Shown piece after piece: positions 31,732 to 43,870 of a DNA stretch of 64,000 nucleotides. Made by a program: the position numbers and the translations under genes. The notes under the pieces are model-generated. The model did not search any database. It was not told the DNA's origin and was given only the letters and a program-made list of their open reading frames with translations. This DNA is from Siphonodentalium dalli (Eukaryota; Mollusca; Scaphopoda; Gadilida; Siphonodentaliidae): positions 40,070,912 through 40,134,911 of the forward strand of contig CP136064.1 of NCBI GenBank assembly GCA_032622095.1, read 5' to 3'. Each line of letters begins with the position of its first letter. Position 1 is the stretch's first letter.

Positions 31732-32308
31732 TTATCTGATCTGAAATTCTGAAGCCGTGGTTCCCATCAGATATTTACTATAAAACATCTCCAGGGTATA
31801 TAATGCAAACATTAAAGTACATCTAACCATCAAAGGCACCAGAAGACATATAATTAGAACCAACACACCCGATTTAACAAACAAAATATGAAAGTCTGAT
31901 TTGAATTGAACCACTAACATTTTCTTTAAGCACAGTATCCAGAGTAAATGGAACGGTCCCCCTTCTAACCGCCCAGTTTCCACACCAGTGTCATTGGAAA
32001 TACATGAGAGGAATATATGTGCGACAGAATATGTTACCTTTCCAGCCTGTGTGGGAGTGAGTCCCAAAGTTTATGTGGTCGACGCGCACAATATTACCAC
32101 TATTCCTCTTAATGTTATATATACTTGGATATTCAGATCTTACAAAAATTCTTGAAATTTTCTTTCCAGTTTTGTCATAAATACTGGCAGAAAGCGCTAT
32201 AGTATGGTCTGTGGAATTAGGATTGTAAACAATTAGGACACAATACATAATTGGACTGCATGGCAGTGTAACATTGATGAAAATAATAAGTTTTATTATA
32301 CCATGCAC
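31732..32308 (-). pseudogene. Two overlapping minus frames, possible membrane protein with a frameshift
   Basis: Frame 1 (31991-32308) begins with a hydrophobic leader (MHGIIKLIIFINVTLPCSPI) and encodes an extracellular-like beta-rich stretch (HTIALSASIYDKTGKKISRI, NIVRVDHINFGTHSHTGW). Frame 2 (31732-32067) overlaps it by 77 bp and continues with SCISNDTGVETGRLEGG and a hydrophobic segment (VLVLIICLLVPLMV) near its C-terminus. Joined through a frameshift in the overlap they would form a secreted leader, ectodomain and membrane anchor. I do not recognise the family. It could be a decayed gene, or one exon plus chance open frame. Confidence 0.35.
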
Positions 32309-32529
32309 TGAGGAATATTCATAGGGGAAACTGCGAAATCGGTAACATCCATTGAATATTGTTCCAGTAACAACACGGGCTAAATTGCATCTTGCATGGT
32401 AACGTATTTTGTCGTTCGAAGCAATCTATAGGAACACATAGTTAATTGAAGAGGGGATATGATATATATACGTGTTACACTCGAGGCTAAATAAGCATGC
32501 ACAGTCAAGCGTCTGCAGTACGTTCTGCT

Positions 32530-32910
32530 CAATTTACAATTGGTGAGGGGGGTTCTTCACATGCCTATAGGGGGAGTTCTGCTAAAAAAATTCAATTGGT
32601 GGGGGGAGGGATCTTCACATGGCTATATATAGGGGGTTTCTGTTCAAAACATTTTCAATTGGTAGGGGGACATGCTTCACCGGCCAGCGCCTACAGGGGG
32701 GGGGGGAGTTCTGCTCAAATTTCCAATTGGTGAGGCCGGGGGTATTCTTCACAGGCCTATAAGGGAAGTTCTCAAATTTTCAATTGGTAGTGGGGGTGGT
32801 GGTGCATGCTTCACCGGCCAGCGCCTATACATGTAGGGGAAGTTCTGCTAATATTTTCACTTATATAGCGAGAGAGTATGGGTGTGGTCAATCTTCACAG
32901 GCCCGCGCCG
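32530..32910. repeat. G-rich degenerate tandem repeat
   Basis: Five or six diverged units of ~65-80 bp, each with TTCAATTGGTGGGGG-like sequence, GCTTCACCGGCCAGCGCCTA or TTCACATGCCTATAG, a GGGG run, and AGTTCTGCTMAAAT. GGGG runs recur often enough for G-quadruplex potential. Confidence 0.65.
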
Positions 32911-33083
32911 AAAGGATGTATCCGCTAAAATACGCGAGGAAAGAGAAGATCTCGGTGGCGGTATTAGGATTTTCAGCAGATGGCCGCAGCAGAATTTCAT
33001 CAGCGTCAAATTTTGTGAAAATATCCACGGTGCAAGAAGTCAATAGAGTTGCGCCTCTTATGTTATACTTCAAACATCGAATG

Positions 33084-33560
33084 TTAAAGGTACTCAACCC
33101 GTAAAGAGGGTCCCCATCTCAACAGATTCCAACAACAACAATCCGATCAGAGGGTCCTATATTACTATTTCTTTGGCTTTGGGGGTAAAAAATATTTGAT
33201 TCGAGTCGAGGAACCCATCAAACAAAGCTCAGAGTTATTAGATATTGATTTTTCAAATTTGTTATGTTCTCGAGATTAGTACTAATAACTGCCGTAATCT
33301 GCTCTGGATGTGTACTCAAAATCTATTCAAACAGACAAGGATGAATAACTCTAAAATCAAGTGGTAATTTTAACGCAATTTTTACTGAGTTCTGGGCCAG
33401 ATAGTATTCCCGATAATGAAAAATAATAGATTTCTAAAATCGATATCTAACAAATCTGAGCTTTGATGGGTGACTTCCTCGACTCGAATCAAATATTTTT
33501 GACCCCCGAAGCCATTGAAATAGTAATTGAGAGGAGTTTTATCGGGTTGAGTACCTTTAA
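33084..33560. mobile_element. TTAA-flanked foldback element, family 1 copy 2
   Basis: TTAA at 33084-33087 and 33557-33560; ends AGGTACTCAACCCG / CGGGTTGAGTACCT. Same orientation and body as copy 1, with small deletions that break the internal open frame. Both TIRs carry the same T-to-C change relative to copies 1 and 3, so the two ends have changed together. Confidence 0.85.
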
Positions 33561-33802
33561 TTAAGCATACCGGTTTATTCAAACTCGTAGTTCCCAGTTG
33601 AAGAACTTGATAATTTATTCTTTCAACCATTAAACAAAGTGGTACAAAGATTCAATCAAGATTCAAATACCTAACAGGTGTCATAAGCGGAGGTCAATGA
33701 GTTAAAATTAATATAATGGTATCGGAGTTGAGTTGTGCGCGAATCACCGACGTCATCATACGCCAGATGGTTTGACAAGAATAAAATGTAACAGTAAGTA
33801 CT

Positions 33803-35712
33803 GGGCCCTGTTTCATGAAGGCAACTTATGACATAGTTGGGACTTAAGATGGTCATAAGTTCAAACTTCAGTCATAAGTGCGTTTCACGAACAAAGTCTT
33901 AACCTAAGATGGTCTTAACTTTGGTCTTAACTTTAAGACTGGTGTGAGGTGTCATAAGATAATCTTAAAGTTAAGACCTACGTTGTGATCCGCAGTTGGT
34001 CCGAAATGTGGATGGGATCTAGTTCATGTATATATTATTATAAAAACATTTAACTGAATAACACCTTGCTAGCACGGAGGGGTGTTTCAGAAATTGTAGT
34101 AATTAATAACCAATTGGTAAGCTATAGCAGTGACGTGGCCAGTGGTTGCAAGATTGGCGGGGTGTCCGCTACTAACTGTAAACCGCCAAGACCGGACTAT
34201 ATATACATTTCTAATTGCTGTTACAAAAAGAATATATTTACATAGAGTTGAACATCATTTGCGATTCAAATCACCCAATCGCACTGAGACAATTAGTCCG
34301 AACATTTTCACATCGAGGATAATAGTGAATGGTTTATACTCAGTTTTTTTTTATAAATGCTTATGTCAGCTATTATTATTATTATTTACTTGCCTTTCTA
34401 TTTTATTATGTTATAATTTGATTGTAAAAATGTATTGTATATGTACCCCGTGTATATATATCAACAAGATAATAATACATAATATGTGTTATTTTATTAT
34501 TATTATTATGTATATTATCATAATCTATTAACTATGAAATAAAAAGAAATAGCATGTATATAGTATACGGACCGCGCGGGCACACAGGGATCCGCGAAAG
34601 AACATATAATATCACTGTGAACTGGCCCACAGACCCCTGTGGGAATTTCTAAAATACTAATATACCAGTGGTATAGCCTATATATGTATTTTAGTAATTT
34701 TCCCCAGTGGCCTGTGAACCGGCCGTCTGTTCACGTGTTGTTAATTATAAACGCTCTTTATTAGAAGTGGTTGATTTGGTTTTTATTAAAACATATATGC
34801 AGAATGTCGTTCAACGTAACGTACTTTCGAAGTTCATACGCAGTTTGTTAATTATAACAGGCGTTTAGCACATCTGTCAACAGATCCAGAGCAAATGGCA
34901 TTAACATCATTTATATATGGCTTCTACAAGTATGTCTCAGATTGGAAATAAGTCTATTTTGGAGCACGATATGAAGTCCTATTCACATTATAGCAATATA
35001 AATAAAGAGCGTTTTGTGTTAGTATTCCATGAATGTTGACAATCAATAAAGAGCGTTTAGCTCAGTGTTTCCATTGTGGTGTATTGTATGTGTATGCCGC
35101 CATGGCGACATATTCGGTTTCCTGGTATTATAGATGCTTCAGAGACGTATAATGTATTAGAACCTAATATCAGCATTGAAAGGAGCGAACATATGTCTCG
35201 CGTCGCTTTAATGGCATGTTATATGGGTGAAGGTTCACATTCTGAGTTAGGATGTATAAGTCCCTTTAATAACTGAAATAATATATTTGAGCTCGATACG
35301 TTTGTATAAAATAGGCATTGGAAGCATGCAGCTATGTGTGGATGGGGTCTGACGCGAAAGCACAGTTAAAAAGCGCGCTCGTGCAGTTAAGTATGCACCA
35401 ATCATTATACTGATTATCGCCCTTGCATTAAAATATCATAATTATTCTTAGACACGCCCTAGTATCTGTCACCAGACACTGTACCTAGGCATATAACACA
35501 CACAGAACCAACATTTTCTGTGCATAGCTGTAATAAATTGTCGAGAGCCAGTCTAAAAGCGCGCGAACTTAAATTACTACTTAAGTAGGACTTAATCTTG
35601 TTTTGTGAAACGCGTTCTTGAAACGGAAAAGTCACATCATAAGATCCACCTTAGATCTTAGATTAAGTCCATCTTAAGATAATCTTATGACGTTGCTTCA
35701 TGAAACAGGCCC
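33803..35712. mobile_element. ~1.9-kb DNA transposon with GGGCCCTGTTTCATGAAG ends
   Basis: TIRs GGGCCCTGTTTCATGAAGGC (33803) and, inverted, GGGGCCTGTTTCATGAAGCA (ending 35712). Subterminal zones at both ends are rich in short AAGTTAAGAC / CTTAAGATGG palindromic words, a common look for transposase-binding arrays. Open frames inside (34130-34531; 35076-35276) show no transposase motif, so it is probably non-autonomous or decayed. Three copies of the AATAAAGAGCGTTT motif lie inside (34747, 35000, 35044). No convincing target duplication was found. Confidence 0.65.
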
Positions 35713-35974
35713 CTGGAGTTCAAGTTAAAAGTATGCAAGTTAATACAAGAACGATTGGTAAGTATTTGTGACAAGTCACTATCTGCCAACTGGAACAAAC
35801 GACTTGATCGTCCGATCATCACCATACTCCGATGGGCAATGGTCCTGAGACATGACAGACAAGAAAACCAATGTCATAAATGGTAACGCGCTCAAGATCA
35901 TATATGATATACCCATGATTGTAATTATAGAATATAAAATATATTGGTTTAGCGAATGACCAACTGAGAATTCC
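35713..35974. other. Intergenic, no supported gene
   Basis: Nothing recognised between the transposon and the LINE 3' end. Confidence 0.45.
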
Positions 35975-36270
35975 GTTAAAATAACAATAACAACAATACA
36001 ACAATAGTTTATTTCTTATAAATCATACATTGTATGACATAAAGAAAGTACATATATAGACAGACCTACCCCTGGTTCACATTTAACTAAACAATCATTG
36101 AATCATTACAATCATTACAACGAACTTTGAAGGATAATTATGACATGTATATGCACTTATAGAACAACATAATAAAGATCGGGGTCCTAATTAACGAACC
36201 GGTGGGCGACTCGGCCGTCTCCGACCACAACCCCCAGTGGGCTGCAGAACGAAAAATGTCTATAAAAGTT
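35975..36270 (-). repeat. Probable LINE 3'UTR, minus strand
   Basis: Read on the minus strand, sequence with a GC-richer start (GCCCACTGGGGGTTGTGGTC, GGAGACGGCCGAGTCGCCCA) passes into an AT-rich trailer. It ends AAGAAATAAACTATTGTTGT followed by ATTGTTGTTATTGTTATTTT, which looks like a poly(A) signal with a short tandem tail. No RT codons remain. Confidence 0.45.
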
Positions 36271-38980
36271 GAAATATAAGACTTACAAATTTTTCATTTC
36301 TTTTATTTGTAATTGACATGCATAGCTTGTCACAGTGACAAACCAAAAATCAACATTATTGACATTATAATGTAAAGGACAATAAACGAAATTGACATTC
36401 CCAACTACACCTTTTATCGGACACGGCCTCCGGGTCGCAGTTCGACTTTTAAATCCGTCCCAAACATTCCCATTTCTATAAATAAAACCCCCAGCGCCCA
36501 GGCGAAACAAGAATCTCTACATTAGTATACACGCGGAGCGCGAAATAATACTGCTGATTGGTATAATGATCTCGTCATCATGAGTAGACCATCTGAAACG
36601 AATTTTCCTCAGGCTTCGGTGAACCAAACTCAATTTGCGATTTTACAAAAGGCTCGGTTTCTCGTCGGCATAATTTCGAATAAACTATATATAGGCCCCT
36701 ATCCAATCTAACTTTATAATTATATTTTGATAATCTTGTGTATCTCAGCGGAGCGATGAGAGATAACTCTGCCTGGAGTTTGGTTAAAGTGTTCCAATAT
36801 TTTATTCTGTGACGACTTATCCTATAGAAGTAGATACATGGTGAGGATGTATGACTGGAATGTCCGGAAACACACATGTATACTGGATCCAGAATTCTGG
36901 TCCAGTATTTATAGGGAATGGTAAAAAAAAATTTGCAATAGCAAGTGACATGTGTTTAAACTGGGGCCTGTCAGAATACATAACTCATATCTCACATTTG
37001 TGGTTTTTCCTGCATGGGTTCACCAAGTACATTGTACCTGAATAGCCAAATGGTTTGCACGCCTAAAAAAACTTGGTGTCATTGTTGTCATCACATCCTG
37101 TACGTACCTATGCAATGTTATCATACTAAGTATCAATATGTAATAAATTGTTCATATAACTTATTGCACAGATACGCAGGGGGGGGGGGGGTCAGGAAAA
37201 CAATTACGGATACAAGGTGGAAATTTTGTGTTTTTCAGTTTTGGGGACCCACCACCCCGGGAGCGTAAGTTTTTTCCACCCATGTCTGGGACACCCACCC
37301 GGGACAAGTAAGTATTTTTCACCCAGGTCTGGGATACCCACTCCCAAAATTGATGAAAATCTAGTAAATTCTACTAAATAATGTGTTGTTGGCAGGGTAA
37401 GGGTCTCTCATTGTGTCTGCATCGGAACTGAGAGAACGCTGATCAAGTACACCCACACAAAATAAACAAACAAAGCACATGGCTGAAAAATATGCCAACA
37501 AAACCAGCGACAAAACCTTTAAAAACCCAAGTATTTATGATTATAAAGTTAAAATACCAACTCTAACAGGATAGCTGTGTCCCTTATTAGCAATAGGTTA
37601 AATATGTGCATGTGTAAAGTCAAAACACCATCAATTTGATTAAATAAACATAGTTCCAGTCCTCTCCATGTGGGAAATCACTGATGAGCGATGAGGAGCT
37701 CCCCTTAAAATCACACTAGGCGAGTGGCGAGTTGCTCTCCTACAAAATGTCGAGGCGAGTAGTATCCCAGCAGGAGATGCCTGAAGGCCTGATGAGGGGA
37801 TAGTACGGGAGGGGGTCAGGGGGCATCCCCTGCCTCCCCGGGAAATTTTAGAAAATTAGATGCTCTGAGATTGAATCTGAAGACTTTTAATGCTCCAATC
37901 AGTGAACAACACGTTATTATGTGACTTAAGTCACTGTAATCATGTATCGACATCGACCATGTACTTCGACCACGCGGTCACTGTATTTATCATTTATTCA
38001 ATATCTTGACTGATATCATTAATATAAACAAATGAGGCCAATGGTTTTTCGGCTTTTTGACAGCAAATCAATCTAATGGGTCATACATTACCGGTTTTTA
38101 TTTAAAAGTACTAGGGTTTACAGTGGGATTTCAAGGAATGAGGGAACCAAGAACTTTTAAGCAATATGAATTTCTCTGTTAGTTACTATTTATGTATTTT
38201 GTTGTATTTATGTTACATTATTTATGTTGTATGCAGTTGTATACAGTTTTATATTTTACGTTATGTTATTATGTTTGGTTTTCTTTTGTTTTATTTTAGT
38301 TTATTGTTTCATTTTGTTTTCTGGCGAATTCAATCTAATCACTACGATAACCATTAGGAGTTCAGAGATATGCACAGTTGAGTTTACTTTTAATTTTTAT
38401 TGTCTCTATTTATGTTACTCAAGAGAAGCAGTCTTCAGCACATATTATTAACTCCACGTAATATGTTCCTGGATTTAATGGACCTATATTGATCCAGTCT
38501 TTTGACCAACTATCCAGAGCTATCAAGTAATTTGTATAGTAAGCACTATGGTAGATAGTGTTTATACCACTCATGAGATACCTCCGGTATTCACTCAAAA
38601 CACACAGGAATCCTCTATGTATAATAAGTTTTTAAAAAGCCATGATAAACTATGAGAAAAGATGAGAATGGATTTTTTTTCATTGCAATTTTTTTCCTCG
38701 ACCAAAACCGGATCCACCCCATGGTTTCAACTTTTAAAGGGAGAAATTGTGGACAAAAATTTAAAATATAGAGCCCCTCCTCACTTGTATAAGGGTATAG
38801 CATGCACTACTATATGAATCTTATTGTTTCAATCCATTTTGAAGCTGTAATTTGTCTTAGAAATGATTTTGGAAAAAAATTGCATGACATCAGAAAAAAA
38901 CTGCATTCCGGGCTCGGGGACACCCAACCACCCGGTCCTTGTATCCTGTAATTTTTGTTCGACCCCCCCCCCCCCTGAGG
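36271..38980. other. Intergenic with minor repeats, no supported gene
   Basis: Small minus frames at 36283-36510 and 36578-36877 have no recognisable domain. A 12-nt G run sits at 37181-37192, next to GGGGACCCACCACCCCGGGA (37241-37260) and two further CACCCA-rich repeats of it to 37345, matching motifs at 19.2 and 38.9 kb. The tract 38160-38330 is TTTATGTTAT-rich simple sequence that yields spurious hydrophobic frames. Confidence 0.4.
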
Positions 38981-40031
38981 TAGGGTAATGTGGGGCATAA
39001 TGAGACACATAAGCACATTTGACCCCACCATGCCACTAAAAACGATGGAAGGGCACACATTATTAAACTAAAAGTTAGATAAATATTTCTAGTATACATG
39101 TTATTACTCACACTTGCCTGGGGAGCACCAATTTATGAGCGCCATTACTCCCCGTCGACCTACACAATCCGTCGCATTATATATGCCCCATACACGGGGT
39201 ACAATGAGACACATTTGACAATACAACATCAGCATATACCGAACTTAACAAATGCAACACGGTCTGAAGTTTCTTTTCTTTTGTGGATTGAAAGAATGTA
39301 TAAGCGTTATTTTAACTTATTTAAAGTCATAGCAGCAGACCAATGAGACATGTATTGATTTATATGGCGGGTAAAAATAGCACCATGCATAAAGTTTTTA
39401 TTTCAGGAAAATGGCCGGGGCAGGGTTAACAATAATTATTTATCTATATCATGTTTTAATGTTTGGGAATGATCGAATATGTGTTTTTATTTCCTTTCTT
39501 TTGAACTAAGGTTACGATAATATTTATTTTTCCAGGTTTGATTTGCGATATATGCCTAATCATATTTGTTTCTCGTTCTGGTTGTACCCGAGTGTTGCAT
39601 TATGCCCCACAACCAGACAACCTGTCTCTGCCTCAATATGAGTGAATGTGAATAACCGGTGTACATAGAACCGACCAACTTAGTATATAACTCGTCTTAC
39701 TTTATATCAAAATACGCATGTAGCTTTGGTGGTAGTGGTAAGATATTCTCGTTTTACATGTGCAAAACCTATACCGAAAGTTATAAACCATTCAAAAATG
39801 GGATCAGTAAACGTGGGTACCCCTACTCCGGCGTTTCGCATATTTGAGATTAAACAGTCATAATGATATCGGTCCAATTGGGATGCATGTCCACTTCTAT
39901 GATTGGTCTTACTAAAAATAATAAATATGCGATTCAACTTCAGTCATGGAAAAATCATATGACCTGATAACGAACGACCGTCAGAGCTGTCGCATTATGC
40001 CCCGCGACGCATTGTGCCCCGCATTACCCTA
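38981..40031. mobile_element. 1051-bp TIR element with repeated ATTATGCCCC motifs
   Basis: Ends TAGGGTAATGTGGGGCATAA (38981) and, inverted, TAGGGTAATGCGGGGCACAA (ending 40031). The ATTATGCCCC / GGGGCATAAT motif or a close form recurs near both ends and internally (about 38993, 39185, 39600, 39995), often followed by TGAGACACAT. No transposase frame seen. Target duplication not identified. Confidence 0.7.
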
Positions 40032-40376
40032 CGTGCAGGAATCCACCTCACCATTCATTGTGACCAACATTCACACGAGAGGACACCAGTAGAGCCTACT
40101 TCACTGGAAGTGCGTTCTTGTGTCCTTATCCTGTTCCAGTTTGGAGTACACACGATACGTTGCAATAATCTGACTATCTAAGTTAGATAAATTTTAGTAT
40201 ACCTGGTTCTCTGTGAAAATTTATAAAAACTAGCCCAACACGAACCGACCTTATTCTAAAATACGGATAGAATCGGAATAATTTGCTAGTATTGAAATAG
40301 TATGCCTAAATGTGATCGGCTTTGTCCGGGCGACCCGCTTTGCCTGGGTCTACCCCACATACGCGTAAATACACCT
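40032..40376. other. Intergenic between two elements
   Basis: No gene or repeat recognised. Confidence 0.4.
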
Positions 40377-40792
40377 TTAAAGGTACTCTTGAAATCCGGT
40401 TGTCCCATATAATCAGACTCCAACAACAACAACATTTTAATAAATGCCGCTTCTGTTATCAGAATCGATTAAATGCCCAAAAATAATGCTAAGCACTGTC
40501 AACTACAGTATAACATTGCCCGAAAAGTGTTATTTATCAACATGTTGTTCGACGAAATTTGGCCTTATTATCAACACAAAGCCTCTTGATTTTAGAGTTA
40601 TCCATCTTCATCCGCAAGTTGGTCCGAGACTTGTTACTGGTGCACTAATAAGTCTTGATGGTGAAAAATAACTCTGAGATTTGATAGGTGCTGTGGGTTC
40701 CTCGACTCGAATCAAATGTTTTTACCCCCCCCCCCCCCAAACAAATAAATAGTGATTGAGGGGCGCTTAATCGGATTATATATGCATTTTAA
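40377..40792. mobile_element. Degenerate TTAA foldback element, family 1 (copy 4)
   Basis: Ends TTAAAGGTACTCTTGAAATC and TCGGATTATATATGCATTTTAA are mutated forms of the family 1 ends. The interior keeps recognisable blocks: ACTCCAACAACAACAACA, TTGATTTTAGAGTTATCCAT, GTTCCTCGACTCGAATCAAA. It carries a 14-nt C run near 40725. Much more diverged than copies 1-3. Confidence 0.6.
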
Positions 40793-41242
40793 GTGGTTCT
40801 GTCGGCTTGAATAACTCTATTCGACGAAAGAAGTACAGCGAGTGTGCGGTCTTTTACTCCATGGATCCCAATCGAACACACTCCGGAAGTAAAACTCTGC
40901 GACATTTCAACTCGATCGATCGATTTCCCATCAAAATGATCAATTTCCATCACCAAATAAACGCAGAAAATCCGAGGAAAATTATCATTCATTAGACATC
41001 AGAATGGTTCGTATTCATTCGACATGTTAGTCCAAAATATTAATTGAATGCTTGTTTCTGGCAACCAGTGGCAATGACTGAATGAGTGAAACTTGTAAAA
41101 AAAAAAGTTATGCTGTGAAAGTGTGAAACAGTTCACATCACAGTTCAGGGTGAGAATGAGATTACGGCATTTTATTAATAATATAAAATGAAATACAGTT
41201 CGACAGCCGCAAAATACAATTATTTTTTATATCGTTGTTTGT

Positions 41243-41278
<36 letters not shown>

Positions 41279-41570
41279 GGGGTGGGGGTGTTTACTGGAT
41301 TACATGCCTCAGTTGGTCTGTCCGTATCAGAATGAATCAGTCAAGGCGTCCAATTGTCCATCTGCATGTCACCTGATATATAGTCTATAGATTATATTCA
41401 AATTCAAATTCTTTATTGGATATAACCATATTCTAGCGTAATCCAAGAATAAAAATAAAAATACATAAATAAATAACATCTTACATATACCGGTAATCAT
41501 TAATAATTTAAGACATTGATTGACTTTAAATATTCCGACATTTAGTCGCTGCCTATAGACTAGCGTAATG
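40793..41570. other. Intergenic containing a long G run
   Basis: No gene supported. The open frames on both strands at 40789-40995 are mirror overlaps without domain content. See the separate G-run entry. Confidence 0.4.
41243..41277 (+). repeat. Homopolymer run of 35 G
   Basis: 35 consecutive G, followed by TGGGGTGGGGGTG. Strong G-quadruplex potential; the true length may be uncertain in the assembly. Confidence 0.9.
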
Positions 41571-42266
41571 CTGAAGGGGTGCACTCTCACCAAAAAAAGT
41601 GCTGAAGGGTACACAGGGTTTGGAAAATGTGCTGTCAGAAGTGTACCTTCAGACGACCACGATACAATCGTAAGTGGAAAGATTTTCGTCGTAGGAAGTA
41701 TCCGGAGGTTCGATTGCGCATGCTCATGTCAAAATCGTAGGTCATAATATAATATCAAGCGATGTTTGATTTTAGATGCGATATCGTGGCGTATCCTTGG
41801 TTACCTCCACTTGCGACGTAATCGCAGCCGTGTGTACGTAAAAATCGTAGCTGGAAATGGTCGTAGGGTAGTCAATCACATGCTTTAGAACAACCTACGA
41901 TATCATAATGCACGTGACATCGCAATCGTCTGAACAAACTATCCACGATCTCGTCGGGCCCGATTCCTCCACTTACGATTGTGTCGTGGTCGCCTGACAG
42001 TACACGAAGGGTACACAGGGCTTGTGATCAGCACTAACACCATTTCTAAAGCTGTATGTCTGAAAGTCTGATGCCCATTAGCAGTTTGTTTTCTGTTCAT
42101 TTTAATGTTCATTGGAACGCAAACAATCATTCTGTAACAGAAATCATGGCAGTTACGAATACTAAATGTCATTTAAAACGAGATTTCAAAACCTGTGTAC
42201 CCTTCAGCACATTTTAAAATCCTGTGTACCCTTCAGTACTTTTTTTGGTGAGAGTGATCCCTTCAG
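41571..42266. mobile_element. ~700-bp TIR element, probably nested
   Basis: Outer ends CTGAAGGGGTGCACTCTCAC / inverted CTGAAGGGATCACTCTCACC, with a second repeated block just inside (GTGCTGAAGGGTACACAGG). Inner inverted pair: CGACCACGATACAATCGTAA (about 41655) and the reverse of TTACGATTGTGTCGTGGTCG (to about 41993). This suggests one TIR element inside another. No coding capacity. Confidence 0.7.
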
Positions 42267-42442
42267 CTATAGTAATATATATAGTTTTAATGTGTTGATT
42301 AACTCACCCTAATATTTACTCGTAATATGAGCTATAGCTCTATTCGTTAATTTAGTATAGATTAATTCGAGGGTATGTTTGAGTTATGTTTATCTAGGGC
42401 GTCTTTGATAGATATAATATAATATGTAGCTAGTGTCGTCGC

Positions 42443-42930
42443 TTAAAGGTACTCAATCCGATAAAACTCCTCTCAATTACTATTTCAATGGCTTCGAGGG
42501 TCAAAAATATTTGATTCGAGTCAAGGTAGTCACCCATCTAAGCTCAGATTTGTTAGATATCGATTTTAGAAATCTATTATTTTTCATTATCGGGAATACT
42601 TTCTGGCCCAGAACTCAGTCAAAATTGCGTTATTATTACCACTTGATTTTAGAGTTATCCATCCTTGTCTGTTTGAATACTGTTTTGGTGTACACATCTC
42701 GAGCAGGTTACGAAATTGACGGCAATTATTAGTACTCATCTCGAGCAAATAACAAATTTCAAAAATCAATATCTAATAACTCTGAGCTTTGTTTGATGGG
42801 TTCCTCATCTCGAATCAAATATTTTTTACCCCCAAAGCCAAAGAAATAGTAATATAGGACCCTCTGATCGGATTGTTGTTGTTGGAATCTGTTGAGATGG
42901 GGACCCTCTGTTCGGATTGAGTACCTTTAA
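42443..42930. mobile_element. TTAA-flanked foldback element, family 1 copy 3 (opposite orientation)
   Basis: TTAA at 42443-42446 and 42927-42930 with AGGTACTCAATCCGA ends. It is inverted relative to copies 1 and 2. Its plus strand carries the open frame seen on the minus strand of copy 1 (KYLIRVKVVTHLSSDLLDID). Confidence 0.85.
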
Positions 42931-43544
42931 AATGTTTATGTACGTGAGGGGGATTTGAGCATCTATTGGGCGAGGCTCTGCCGAGTCCAATAGATGCCAA
43001 ATCCCCCGAGCGGACGTAAAAAGTTTAAGCGACAACATTAGCTACATATTTTATTTATCCATCGCACAAAACTTGCCTTTTGTGAAGTAAATCTGTCATT
43101 TTCCTCAGTTTTACATTCCTTACTTCGATGACGCCCTTACTAGTACATTTATTAGGTCAAGCGAACTAATTCGCATTCATGACATGCAAAAACTGGAGTA
43201 CAGCTTAGAGCGAAATAGTTCGTTGGTTTTAAAAAAAATAGTTTTTCTAAGTTGGCCTTGTACTAATGGTTTTATATAGATGTTTTAGAGCGAAACACAT
43301 ATCCGTTTATGAATTTTGTATCAATTGCGGTGAATTATGGACGATAAAATCGTCCCAAAATCACAGTGACGTCATTTAGGTCGGTTGACGTCCCTAGTTA
43401 CCTGTGCAATTTGCATATGCAATTACATCATGAAAGTAGTACTAACCTAATAAAGCTACGTTGACCTAATAAAGCTACATTGACCTAATAAACGTCACGT
43501 TTATTAGGCAGGCTTTATGTAGGCAATAGAGGTAGTGAGCGGTG
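42931..43544. other. Intergenic, no supported gene
   Basis: Contains a short triplicated phrase (CCTAATAAAGCTACRTTGA, CCTAATAAACGTCACG) at 43447-43500. No coding signal. Confidence 0.45.
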
Positions 43545-43870
43545 GATAAATCTCAACCATGGGTAATCAGACCTCGATGAAATTTGGCATGCAGGTTTGG
43601 CATCAGGAAGGCTTTAAAATAAGGTTCATTGACATTCACATTTTTCGTTCAAGAGTTATTCCTCTCTGTTTATCTGAAAAAGTTGTATTTCCATCCGTCC
43701 ACACTCATATATCTCAGCCATGGGTTATTGGATTCTGTTGAAATTTGGTATGGAGGTTTGGCATCAGGAGGGCTTTCAAAAGAGAGTTCAGTTATGTTGT
43801 TTGCATTTTCGTTTAAAGAGTTATACCTCTTTGTTCATCTGAAAATGTAGAATTTTTGTCCGTCCACTCA
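43545..43870. repeat. ~160-bp tandem duplication
   Basis: Two units share ATGAAATTTGGCATGCAGG / TTGAAATTTGGTATGGAGG, TTTGGCATCAGGARGGCTTT, AGAGTTATWCCTCTYTGTT and ATCCGTCCAC. They lead directly into the CCGTCCG repeat that follows. Confidence 0.7.

Noticed and set aside
38166-38451. Two overlapping very hydrophobic small frames (ILLYLCYIIYVV type)
   Set aside because: The DNA is TTTATGTTAT-rich simple sequence, which always yields hydrophobic codons; no evidence of a real membrane peptide.
41188-41376. Glycine-rich frame
   Set aside because: Arises from the 35-G run.
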